Positions 31,980 through 41,100 of a stretch of DNA of 64,000 nucleotides are shown in pieces. The stretch lies in the NCBI RefSeq assembly GCF_004795105.1, contig NZ_SSBL01000010.1, positions 168,850 through 232,849 on the forward strand, in the 5' to 3' direction. Within the stretch, counting starts at the first letter, position 1. Every line of letters starts with the position of its first letter. Both the position numbers and the translations under genes were made by a program. The notes under the pieces are model-generated. The model searched no databases. It was given only the letters and a program-made list of their open reading frames with translations, and was not told the DNA's origin. This DNA is from Streptomyces sp. A0642. Lineage in GTDB: Bacteria > Actinomycetota > Actinomycetes > Streptomycetales > Streptomycetaceae.

Positions 31980-33116
31980 CTAGCTCTTGGCCGCCGCCGT
32001 CTTGGCCGGCTTGGCCTTGCCGGCCGGAGCGGGCACCGCCTTCGCCGCACCGTCCACCGGAGCCGCCGCACCTGCCGCGCCCGCCGCGTCCGCACCGGGT
32101 TCGGCGGACTCGGCCTCGGGCCGGACCCCGACACCCAGCTTCGTCAGGATCTTCTTCTCGATCTCGTTGGCGAGATCGGGGTTGTCCTTGAGGAAGTTGC
32201 GGGCGTTCTCCTTGCCCTGGCCGAGCTGGTCGCCTTCGTACGTGTACCAGGCGCCGGCCTTGCGGACGAAGCCGTGCTCCACGCCCATGTCGATCAGGCC
32301 GCCCTCGCGGCTGATGCCCTGGCCGTAGAGGATGTCGAACTCCGCCTGCTTGAACGGCGGCGCGACCTTGTTCTTGACGACCTTGACGCGGGTGCGGTTG
32401 CCGACCGCGTCGGTGCCGTCCTTGAGCGTCTCGATACGGCGGATGTCGAGCCGGACCGAGGCGTAGAACTTGAGCGCGCGACCACCGGTGGTGGTCTCCG
32501 GCGAGCCGAACATCACACCGATCTTCTCGCGGAGCTGGTTGATGAAGATGGCGGTGGTCTTGGACTGGTTGAGCGCGCTGGTGATCTTCCGCAGCGCCTG
32601 GCTCATCAGACGGGCCTGCAGACCCACGTGCGAGTCGCCCATCTCGCCCTCGATCTCCGCCCGCGGCACGAGCGCCGCGACGGAGTCGATGACGATCAGG
32701 TCGAGCGCGCCCGAGCGGACCAGCATGTCCACGATCTCGAGGGCCTGCTCGCCGTTGTCCGGCTGGGACAGGATGAGGTTGTCGATGTCGACGCCGAGCT
32801 TCTTGGCGTACTCGGGGTCCAGGGCGTGCTCGGCGTCGATGAAGGCAACCGTGCCGCCGAGCTTCTGCGCGTTCGCCACGGCGTGCAGAGTCAGCGTCGT
32901 CTTACCGGAGGACTCCGGTCCGTACACCTCCACGACACGGCCACGCGGCAGGCCGCCGACGCCGAGCGCCACGTCGAGCGCGGTGGACCCGGTGGGAATC
33001 ACCTCGATGGGCTCGTTCGGCCGCTCACCGAGGCGCATCACCGCACCCTTGCCGAATTGCCGTTCAATCTGTGCGAGTGCGGCGTCCAACGCCTTCTCGC
33101 GGTCGTTTCCTGCCAT
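31980..33116 (-). CDS. recA: Recombinase RecA
   Basis: RecA drives homologous recombination and LexA self-cleavage. The 378-residue protein has Walker A GPESSGKTT at 66-74, the loop L1 and L2 regions and KFYASVRLDIRR. Its Lys/Ala-rich C-terminal tail (GKAKPAKTAAAKS) resembles other Streptomyces RecA tails. ATG 33116 gives MAGNDREKALDAALAQIE. A LexA-like box lies about 143 bp upstream at 33259-33270. Confidence 0.98.
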   Translation of the reverse strand: MAGNDREKALDAALAQIERQFGKGAVMRLGERPNEPIEVIPTGSTALDVALGVGGLPRGRVVEVYGPESSGKTTLTLHAVANAQKLGGTVAFIDAEHALDPEYAKKLGVDIDNLILSQPDNGEQALEIVDMLVRSGALDLIVIDSVAALVPRAEIEGEMGDSHVGLQARLMSQALRKITSALNQSKTTAIFINQLREKIGVMFGSPETTTGGRALKFYASVRLDIRRIETLKDGTDAVGNRTRVKVVKNKVAPPFKQAEFDILYGQGISREGGLIDMGVEHGFVRKAGAWYTYEGDQLGQGKENARNFLKDNPDLANEIEKKILTKLGVGVRPEAESAEPGADAAGAAGAAAPVDGAAKAVPAPAGKAKPAKTAAAKS

Positions 33117-33258
33117 GGGTTCCACCCGATTTGCTTGAGTCGATCGCTTCACGTCAAAGACGCTAACCCCTGCCACTGACAATGGGCCTCGACGTCCTCC
33201 CGGCCTGTGGACAACTCCACGGTCGGGCCCGGGAAAAACCCGGCCGGAAACCCCATGA

Positions 33259-33270
33259 GAATGGATGTTC
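33259..33270 (-). promoter_or_regulatory. LexA (SOS) box candidate upstream of recA
   Basis: On the reverse strand the site reads GAACATCCATTC. It differs from the actinobacterial consensus GAAC-N4-GTTC at one position. It is in the expected place in front of recA. Confidence 0.7.
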
Positions 33271-33414
33271 GATTTTGGTGTCAAGCACACCACGCCGCAC
33301 CGGCTCGCCCTCAGGATAGCGCCCTAGCAGCAGTCGTCCGGACAGTCAAGATCGTGTGCGCGACACCACATCGGGTGCCGGACGAGGGGGGCCACTGCCG
33401 GAGGGGTCCGCCGC

Positions 33415-34686
33415 TCAGGGGCGCGGCTGCGGGCCCTGCGGCTCCTCGTCCTCCCCCTGCCCGTCCTCGTCCTCGGGGGCGTGCCAGAGCCGGCGCAGCC
33501 GCGCGGACATCCGTTCGCCGCGCCGCCCCTGACGACGTCCGTGGACCCTCGGGTCGTCCGTGACGGCGTAGCGCTTCACGTAGGCGCCGAGGAAGGCCTG
33601 CAGGGTGGCGACGGCCGGGATGGCGATCAGCGCTCCGACGGCGCCCATCAGCGCCGTGCCGGCGATGACCGAGCCGAAGGCGACCGCCGGGTGGATGTCG
33701 ACGGTCTTCGAGGTCAGCTTGGGCTGCAGCACGTAGTTCTCGAACTGCTGGTACACGACGACGAAACCGAGGACCCACAGCGCGTACCACGGGTCGACGG
33801 TGAACGCGATCAGCATCGGGAGGGCACCCGCCAGATACGTACCGATCGTGGGGATGAACTGCGAGACGAGCCCCACCCAGACCGCGAGCGCCGGTGCGTA
33901 CGGCACTCCGAGGGCCAGCAGCAGGATGTAGTGCGCGATTCCGGAGATGAGCGCCATCAGACCGCGCGAGTAGAGGTATCCGCCCGTCTTGTCGACCGCG
34001 ATCTCCCAGGCCCGCAGCACCTCGGCCTGGCGGCTGGGCGGGAGGACGGAGCACAGCGCGCGGCGCAGCCGGGGACCGTCGGCCGCGAAGTAGAACGAGA
34101 ACAGGAAGATCGTCAACAGCCGGAACAGACCGCCGAGGACCGTGGCGGACACGTCGAGCACGCCGGTCGCACTGTTCTGGACGTACTTCTGGAGCCAGTC
34201 GGAGTGCAGAAGGCTGTCCTGCACGTCGACGCGGGAGAGGTCCGTACGGAAGTTCTGGTTGACCCAGTTGATCACCGAGTCGAGGTACTTCGGGAAGTCC
34301 TCGACCATGTCGACGATCTGGCCCGCCAGCATCGAACCCAGCAGCACGACGAAACCGGCGCCGAAGACCAGCACGACGAGGAAGACCAGGAAGGTGGCGA
34401 ATCCCCGGCGTATGCCGCGGGCCGCCATCCGGCTCACCGCGGGCTCTATCGCGAGCGCCACGAAGAAGGCGATCAGCACATTGATCAGCAGACCGATGAG
34501 CTGGTCGAAGGCCCAGTTGCCGAGCCGGAAGCAGGCGTAGAGCGCCAGGGCCAGCACCATGGCACGCGGCAGCCAGCCGGGCATGCGGGCGGGCCCGGCG
34601 CCTGACGGCTGGGGCGGCGGCGCAGTCGGCGGGACGGGCGGGTCGAGGGGCGGCTGGGCTTGAGCGGTCTCGTCTGTCGGTGCCAC
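33415..34686 (-). CDS. AI-2E family transporter (PerM-like permease)
   Basis: This 423-residue polytopic membrane protein has about eight hydrophobic segments and family blocks such as FLFSFYFAADGPRLRR, GLVSQFIPTIGTYLAGALP and YQQFENYVLQPKL. Members are annotated as AI-2 exporters, but most have unknown substrates. The termini are Pro-rich and acidic (EDEDGQGEDEEPQG). GTG 34686 is chosen because the protein then begins with the Pro-rich cytoplasmic extension. It lies beyond recA in the same direction. Confidence 0.88.
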   Translation of the reverse strand: MAPTDETAQAQPPLDPPVPPTAPPPQPSGAGPARMPGWLPRAMVLALALYACFRLGNWAFDQLIGLLINVLIAFFVALAIEPAVSRMAARGIRRGFATFLVFLVVLVFGAGFVVLLGSMLAGQIVDMVEDFPKYLDSVINWVNQNFRTDLSRVDVQDSLLHSDWLQKYVQNSATGVLDVSATVLGGLFRLLTIFLFSFYFAADGPRLRRALCSVLPPSRQAEVLRAWEIAVDKTGGYLYSRGLMALISGIAHYILLLALGVPYAPALAVWVGLVSQFIPTIGTYLAGALPMLIAFTVDPWYALWVLGFVVVYQQFENYVLQPKLTSKTVDIHPAVAFGSVIAGTALMGAVGALIAIPAVATLQAFLGAYVKRYAVTDDPRVHGRRQGRRGERMSARLRRLWHAPEDEDGQGEDEEPQGPQPRP

Positions 34687-34768
34687 GGAGCAAGTCTCGC
34701 CTACGGATCGGACAACCGGTCGCACGTCCCGGAGCCGTCCTGCCCGCCGCGCCGCGCCGGCCTGCGCT

Positions 34769-34963
34769 TCAGCGCTTGTCCGGGGGGATGCCGACGGCCG
34801 TGCACACCGCGCGCCAGACGTCCCTGGTCTCCCACCCCGCGTCCAGCGCCTGCCGCACGGTACGCCCGCCGAGTTCCGCCATCACGTGGTCGCGCGCGAA
34901 GGAGTCGGCGTACGCCGCGCCGAAGTGCTCCGCCATCCGTTCCCAGAAAATCGTCAACCGCAT
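34769..34963 (-). CDS. DUF3046 small protein
   Basis: This 64-residue protein matches the actinobacterial DUF3046 family (MRLTIFWERMAEHFG at the start, DVWRAVCTAVGIP at the end). It is short, helical and cytoplasmic with unknown function. It is commonly found upstream of recA and recX in actinobacteria, as here. Confidence 0.9.
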   Translation of the reverse strand: MRLTIFWERMAEHFGAAYADSFARDHVMAELGGRTVRQALDAGWETRDVWRAVCTAVGIPPDKR

Positions 34964-35042
34964 GCCATCAGTATCCCGCTCCTGAGAGTGCAGCCGGGCC
35001 GCCCGGCCTTCCCGCGAGCGCTCACCGTCCTACGGTCGGTGC

Positions 35043-35957
35043 ATGGCTGGAACCGGAACAAGTCCCCTCAACCGTGCCGAGCAGTTCATCTGGCTCACGG
35101 CCCGCGTCCTCGAACAGCGGCGGTTCGCCCATCACTTCCTGGAAGGAAGTGCGGACGCCGTGGAAACGGCGCTCGCCGCCTTCCTCAACGAGGACGGCGG
35201 GTACGGTCACGCGCTCGAGCCCGATCTGCGGGGGCCCGTCAGCCAGCCGCTGCACACGGCGCACGCGCTGAGCGTCCTCGACTCCATCGACCGCTGCGGC
35301 GGCCTCCGGGTGGAACGGATCTGCCGGTTCCTGACCGAGGTCTCCACCAAGGAAGGCGCTTTACCCGCGCTGCTCCCTTCGCAGCGCGGCTACCCGGCCG
35401 CGCCGTTCATCCCGATCGTCGACCATCCACCGGCCGAGCTGCTGGTCACCGGGCCCGTCGTCGGACTCCTCCACCGCAATTCGGTGTGGCACGCCTGGCT
35501 GTTCCGGGCCACGGACTTCTGCTGGGCGGCCGTCGACGCCCTGGAGGTGTCGCATCCCTACGAGATCGAAGCGGCGGTCGCCTTCCTCGACGGTGCGCCG
35601 GACCGGGCGCGGGCCGAGGCCGCGGCCGACCGGCTCGGACGTCTGGTGCGCGACCAGCGGCTCGTCGCCCTGGATCCGGAGCGGCGCGCGGAGTACCCGG
35701 TGGCGCCCGGGTACGCGCCAGGTGAACAGCACTTTCCGTACGACTACGCCCGCGCGCCCGAATCGCTCGCCCGGCGCTGGTTCACCGACGCGGAGATGGA
35801 TCGCGCGCTGGACCACCTGGCCGCCGGGCAGCAGGCGGACGGCGGCTGGCCGGTCACCTGGCGGCAGTGGGCGCCGGGAACGGCCCTGGAGGGGCGCCCC
35901 CTGGTCACGCTCAGAGCCCTGCAGACACTGCGGGCGTACGGGCGCGCCCTGGACTGA
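35043..35957 (+). CDS. Terpenoid-cyclase/prenyltransferase-fold protein
   Basis: This 304-residue protein has alpha-toroid repeats such as FLNEDGGYGHALEPDLRGPVSQ and QQADGGWPVTWRQW. These resemble the QW repeats of squalene-hopene cyclases, but it is less than half their size and lacks a DxDD acid motif. It is unlikely to be a cyclase. ATG 35043 begins MAGTGTSPLNRAEQFIWLTAR. It is divergent from the DUF3046 gene and stands alone. Confidence 0.8.
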   Translation: MAGTGTSPLNRAEQFIWLTARVLEQRRFAHHFLEGSADAVETALAAFLNEDGGYGHALEPDLRGPVSQPLHTAHALSVLDSIDRCGGLRVERICRFLTEVSTKEGALPALLPSQRGYPAAPFIPIVDHPPAELLVTGPVVGLLHRNSVWHAWLFRATDFCWAAVDALEVSHPYEIEAAVAFLDGAPDRARAEAAADRLGRLVRDQRLVALDPERRAEYPVAPGYAPGEQHFPYDYARAPESLARRWFTDAEMDRALDHLAAGQQADGGWPVTWRQWAPGTALEGRPLVTLRALQTLRAYGRALD

Positions 35958-36010
35958 CCACCGCGCGGCGCCCCTCCGCCGGGGCCCCCGGCAGGCCTGC
36001 CGTCACGGTC

Positions 36011-36316
36011 CTACCCGAGCGCGCGTACGCCGGCGGTGACGGCCACGGCCACACCCACGACGACGAGGAAGGGAGCGCGCAGGATGAGGGCGAGGGCCGC
36101 GGCGGCGAGACCCGCGCCCCTGGCGTCGAGTACCAGCTCCCGCCCGTCGCCGAAGGCCTGCTGCGCGGTCAGGGCGGCCAGCAGAGCCACCGGCACAAGG
36201 GCGGCGAGACGTTGCACCAGGGGCCGTTCGAGAACGTCGGCGGGCACCAGGAGGCCGAGGAGTTTGGCGAGGTAGCAGCCGACGGCGGTCAGCGCGAGGG
36301 CGATCCACACGTTCAT
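36011..36316 (-). CDS. azlD: Branched-chain amino acid exporter small subunit AzlD
   Basis: This 101-residue protein has about four membrane helices (VWIALALTAVGCYLAKLLGLLV and others) and matches the AzlD family that pairs with AzlC to export branched-chain amino acids. ATG 36316 overlaps the azlC stop in ATGA, so it is translationally coupled. Confidence 0.88.
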   Translation of the reverse strand: MNVWIALALTAVGCYLAKLLGLLVPADVLERPLVQRLAALVPVALLAALTAQQAFGDGRELVLDARGAGLAAAALALILRAPFLVVVGVAVAVTAGVRALG

Positions 36317-37170
36317 CGGCCGTCCTCCGAGGTGGTGGTGCACGGTTCCCCGGCATCCCGGGCCCGCTGCGGGCCGGGCGCCGTTTCCGTACCGCGCCGC
36401 CGGGTCTCCTCCTTGCCCTTGCCCTGGCCCCCGCCCCGCCTGCCGCGTCCCGTCAGGAAGAGGACGACCGGCGCCGCGAGCGCGGACAGCAGTACCGGCA
36501 CCCCAGCGGGCAGGACCGGCAGCAGCCCGAGGGCGAGCAGGACGGCGAGCGCGGCGGTGACGCGCTCCGTCGTGTTCTTCAGCATCGGGGCGAGCAGGGC
36601 GAGGAAGACGGCGGGGCCCGCCGCGTCCAGCCCCCAGGCGGCGGTGTCGCCGAGCGCCTCGGCGCCCAGCGCACCGGCCAGCGTGGTGAGGTTCCACAGC
36701 ACGTAGAGGGTGAGCCCGGTGACGGTGAAGCCGATGCGCGCGGCCCGCCGGGTCGGCTGGGCCAGGGTCACGGCGGTCGTCTCGTCGATCACCCACTGGG
36801 CGGCGAGAGGGCGCAGGGCGCGCGGGAGCGCGAGGAGCTGCGACAGCCGCAGACCGTAGAAGGAGTTGCGTACGCCGAGGAAGAACGCGCCGGCCGCCGC
36901 GGTGTAGGGATTCCCGCCTGCGGCGAGCGCGCCCACCAGGGCGAACTGGGAGGCGCCGGTGAAGACGAGGAGGCTGAGCGCGCAGGTCTGCAGCAGGCTC
37001 AGTCCGGAGCCGGCGGACGTGACGCCGAACGCGAAGCCCGAGAGTCCGACGGCTATGCCGACGCCGAGAGCGTCACGGACGACGGCCGCGTCCGGCTTGG
37101 CCCCGGGGGCGACCGCGCTGCCGCCGGACGGGCCGGCCGCGCTCCGGGGGGATGCTGTCTGTTCTGCCAC
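36313..37170 (-). CDS. azlC: Branched-chain amino acid exporter large subunit AzlC
   Basis: This 285-residue membrane protein has the AzlC blocks LVFTGASQFALVGALAAGG, FFLGVRNSFYGLRLS and QWVIDETTAVTLAQ. It has about seven helices and a charged C-terminal tail. GTG 37170 lies ten bases after the AraC gene stop, so azlCD and the regulator form one leftward operon. Confidence 0.9.
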   Translation of the reverse strand: MAEQTASPRSAAGPSGGSAVAPGAKPDAAVVRDALGVGIAVGLSGFAFGVTSAGSGLSLLQTCALSLLVFTGASQFALVGALAAGGNPYTAAAGAFFLGVRNSFYGLRLSQLLALPRALRPLAAQWVIDETTAVTLAQPTRRAARIGFTVTGLTLYVLWNLTTLAGALGAEALGDTAAWGLDAAGPAVFLALLAPMLKNTTERVTAALAVLLALGLLPVLPAGVPVLLSALAAPVVLFLTGRGRRGGGQGKGKEETRRRGTETAPGPQRARDAGEPCTTTSEDGR

Positions 37171-37180
37171 GCCCGGCACG

Positions 37181-38044
37181 CTACCGGGGCCGGTCGGGGC
37201 CGGTCTTGTACGTTCTTGCGCGTTCGCGCCGGTAGGCGCCGGGAGGCACTCCCACGATCCGGGTGAAGTGACGATTGAGGTGGGGCTGGTCGGTGAAGCC
37301 GACCGCGGCGGCTGCCGCCGCGGGTGCGACGCCCGAGTCGAGCATCCGCCGCGCACGGCGGACCCTGGCGTCGGTGAGCCAGGTGTGCGGCGGCATCCCG
37401 TACTGCTTCTTGAAGGCCCGGAGCAGGGCGAACGGGCTGGTGCCCAGTTCGGCGGCCAGCGCCTCCAGCGTGGGCGGCCCGGTCATCCTGCTCTCCAGTA
37501 CGGCACGGGCGCGCGCAGCGTCCCGCGCACCCGCCGCCCTGACCGGGCGGGTGGGCAGCGCGCTGCCGTGCCGGGTGAGCAGTCGCGTGACCAGGACGCG
37601 CAGCACGCTGTCCGCGGCCAGTGCGTTGTCCTCCTCCGCCGCGCGGTGGACCTCCCCGATGAGGCGGGCCGCGTAGGGATCGGCCACGCCGGTCTCGGTG
37701 AAGCCGACGGTGCCGCGCAGGTGCGTCGTCTCCGCCGCGATGTCGTTGATCACCCGGGCGGACGGGTACAGCGTGGCGTAGGCCCAGCCCTCGGGGACAC
37801 CGGCCCTGGCGGTGTGCGGCACCTCCGGGTTGATCATGACGACGGAGCCGGGTACCGCGTGGACGGTGCCCCCGGGCAGCTCGACGTCCTCGACGCCCTG
37901 CGTGACGGCGCCGAAGACATAGCCGTCGTGGCTGTGGCGCGGGAAGGTGTGCCGGACGTAGCGGGCCCGCAGCAGGTCGAGGTCGGGCAGCTGCGCGTAC
38001 TGCCAGTGCCTCGCCCACTCCGCCCGTTCCGTCGCTCCCGCCAT
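37181..38044 (-). CDS. AraC-family transcriptional regulator
   Basis: This 287-residue protein has an N-terminal cupin-like sensor (FPRHSHDGYVFGAVTQGVED) and a C-terminal AraC domain with two helix-turn-helices (PTLEALAAELGTSPFALLRAFK and VGFTDQPHLNRHFTRIVGVPPG in outline). It precedes azlCD in the same operon and probably controls them in response to an amino acid. It is divergent from lhr, with 90 bp between. Confidence 0.92.
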   Translation of the reverse strand: MAGATERAEWARHWQYAQLPDLDLLRARYVRHTFPRHSHDGYVFGAVTQGVEDVELPGGTVHAVPGSVVMINPEVPHTARAGVPEGWAYATLYPSARVINDIAAETTHLRGTVGFTETGVADPYAARLIGEVHRAAEEDNALAADSVLRVLVTRLLTRHGSALPTRPVRAAGARDAARARAVLESRMTGPPTLEALAAELGTSPFALLRAFKKQYGMPPHTWLTDARVRRARRMLDSGVAPAAAAAAVGFTDQPHLNRHFTRIVGVPPGAYRRERARTYKTGPDRPR

Positions 38045-38134
38045 GCCCGGATTCTCGCAGCCCCGCGGGCCGCGGCGGACCTGGCGGCGGCCGCTTCCGG
38101 GGCCGTTGTCAGTGGCGGGGTGCACGATGGGGAC

Positions 38135-41100
38135 ATGACCGGCTCCGCACTCGATTCCTTCTCCCCCGCGACCCGCAGTTGGTTCACGGGGGCCTTCAGC
38201 GCGCCCACCGCCGCGCAGGAGGGCGCCTGGCGGGCGATCGGTGAGGGGTCGGACGTCCTGGTCGTCGCGCCGACCGGATCGGGCAAGACCCTGGCCGCCT
38301 TTCTCGCCGCCCTCGACCAGCTGACGGCGGTCCCGCCGCCCGCCGAGGCGAAGAAGCGCTGCCGTGTGCTGTACGTGTCGCCGCTCAAGGCCCTCGCCGT
38401 CGACGTGGAGCGCAATCTCCGCTCGCCGCTGACCGGCATCCGCCAGGAGTCGGTGCGGCTGGGGCTGCCCGAGCCGGAGGTCCGTGTGGGGATCCGCTCC
38501 GGCGACACCCCGCCCGCCGAACGCCGCTCGATGGCGACGCGGCCGCCGGACATCCTGATCACCACGCCCGAGTCCCTCTTCCTGATGCTGACGTCCTCGG
38601 CGCGGGAAGCACTGGCCGGGATCGAAACCGTGATCCTCGACGAGGTGCACGCGGTCGCGGGGACCAAGCGGGGCGCGCATCTCGCCGTGTCGCTCGAGCG
38701 GCTCGACGAGCTGCTGCCCCGGCCGGCCCGGCGGATCGGTCTGTCGGCCACGGTCCGCCCGGTCGACGAGGTGGCGCGTTTCCTCTCGCCCCAGCGGAAG
38801 GTGGAGATCGTCCAGCCGCCCTCCACGAAACAGTTCGACCTGTCGGTGGTCGTACCCGTCGAGGATCTGGGTGAGCTCGGCGCCTCCCCCGCCACCGACC
38901 AGGACTCCGGCCAGGCGGACAAACCGTCCATCTGGCCGCACGTGGAGGAGCGGATCGCCGATCTCGTCCAGGCACACCGCTCCACGATCGTCTTCGCCAA
39001 CTCCCGCCGTCTCGCCGAGCGGCTCTGCAACCGGCTCAACGAGATCGCGTACGAGCGGGCCACCGGCGAGACGATGCCCGATGCCCACTCCCCCGCCGAG
39101 ATCATGGCGGAGTCCGGGGCGGCGAAGGGTGCGCCCCCGCTCCTCGCCCGGGCCCACCACGGATCCGTCTCGAAGGAACAGCGCGCCCAGGTGGAGGAGG
39201 ACCTCAAGGCGGGCCGGCTGCCCGCGGTCGTCGCCACCTCCAGCCTGGAGCTCGGTATCGACATGGGGGCGGTCGACCTGGTGATCCAGGTGGAGTCCCC
39301 GCCGTCGGTCGCCTCCGGACTGCAGCGGGTCGGCCGCGCCGGGCACCAGGTGGGCGCGGTCTCCACCGGGGTCGTCTTCCCGAAGTACCGGGGCGATCTG
39401 GTGCAGGCCGCCGTGGTCACCGAGCGCATGCGCACGGGGTCCATCGAGGCGCTGCGGGTCCCGTCCAACCCGCTGGACGTACTGGCCCAGCAGCTGGTCG
39501 CGATGGTCGCCCTGGACAGCTGGCAGGTGGACGACCTGCTGGCGGTGACCCGGCGGGCCGCACCCTTCGCCTCGCTCCCGGAATCGGCGTTCACCGCCGT
39601 GCTCGACATGCTCGCCGGCCGCTATCCGTCCGACGCCTTCGCCGAGCTGCGCCCCCGTGTCGTCTGGGACCGCATCGCCGGCACGGTCACGGGCCGGCCC
39701 GGCGCCCAGCGACTCGCCGTCACCTCCGGCGGCACCATCCCCGACCGCGGGCTCTTCGGGGTCTTCCTGGCGGGCGCCGACCCCAAGAAGGGCGGCGGCC
39801 GGGTCGGTGAGCTCGACGAGGAGATGGTGTACGAGTCCCGGGTCGGCGACGTCTTCACCCTGGGCACCACGTCCTGGCGGATCGAGGACATCACCCGCGA
39901 CCGGGTCCTGGTGTCACCAGCGCCGGGCGTCCCCGGACGGCTGCCGTTCTGGAAGGGCGACCAGCTGGGCCGTCCGCTGGAGCTGGGACGTGCGCTGGGA
40001 GCCTTCCTGCGCGAGCTCGGCGGGCTGTCCCCGCAGGACGCCCGGCAGCGACTGCTGGCCGCGGGGCTGGACACCTGGGCCGTGGACAACGTCCTGTCCT
40101 ACATCGACGAGCAGCGCCGGGCCTGCGGTCATGTGCCGGACGACCGGACCATCCTCGTCGAGCGCTTCCGCGACGAGCTGGGCGACTGGCGCGTCGTCGT
40201 TCACTCCCCGTTCGGAGCCCAGGTGCACGCCCCGTGGGCGCTCGCCCTCAGTGCCCGCCTCGCCGAGCGGTACGGCATGGACGCCCAGGTCATGCACGCC
40301 GACGACGGCATCGTGCTGAGGCTCCCGGACGCCGACATGATGGGCCTGGACCTCTTCGACTTCGACCCCGCACAGGACACGGCGCAGGACGCCGGCGCGG
40401 CGCCGCTCCCGGCCAACACCGCTCTCGACAGCGATCAGCCCCCGGTCGGCGCGGCCGATGTCGCCTTCGACCAGGGCGAGATCGCGCAGATCGTCACGGA
40501 CCAGGTGGGCGGCTCCGCCCTGTTCGCCTCACGGTTCCGCGAGTGCGCGGCCCGCGCACTGCTGCTGCCGCGCCGCAGCCCCGGCAAGCGCACCCCCCTG
40601 TGGCAACAGCGTCAGCGGGCCTCGCAGCTCCTTCAGGTCGCCTCCGAGTTCGGCTCGTTCCCCATCGTCCTCGAAGCGGTCCGCGAATGCCTCCAGGACG
40701 TCTTCGACGTCCCCGGGCTCACCGAGGTGATGGGCGACCTCGAAGCCCGCCGGATCCGGCTGGTCGAGGTGACGACCCAGGAACCGTCCCCGTTCGCCCG
40801 CTCGCTCCTGTTCGGATACGTCGCACAGTTCCTGTACGAGGGCGACTCGCCCCTGGCCGAGCGACGGGCCGCCGCGCTCTCCCTCGACTCCCACCTCCTG
40901 GCCGAACTGCTGGGCCGCGCCGAGCTGCGCGAGCTGCTCGACGCAGAGGTGCTGACCGAACTGGAGCAGGAGCTCCAGTGGCTGACCGAGGACCGCCGGA
41001 TCAAGGACGTCGAAGGGGTCGCCGATCTGCTGCGGGTCCTCGGCCCGCTCACCGACGCGGAGCTGGCCGAACGCGGGGCCGAATCCCCGTGGGCGCAGGA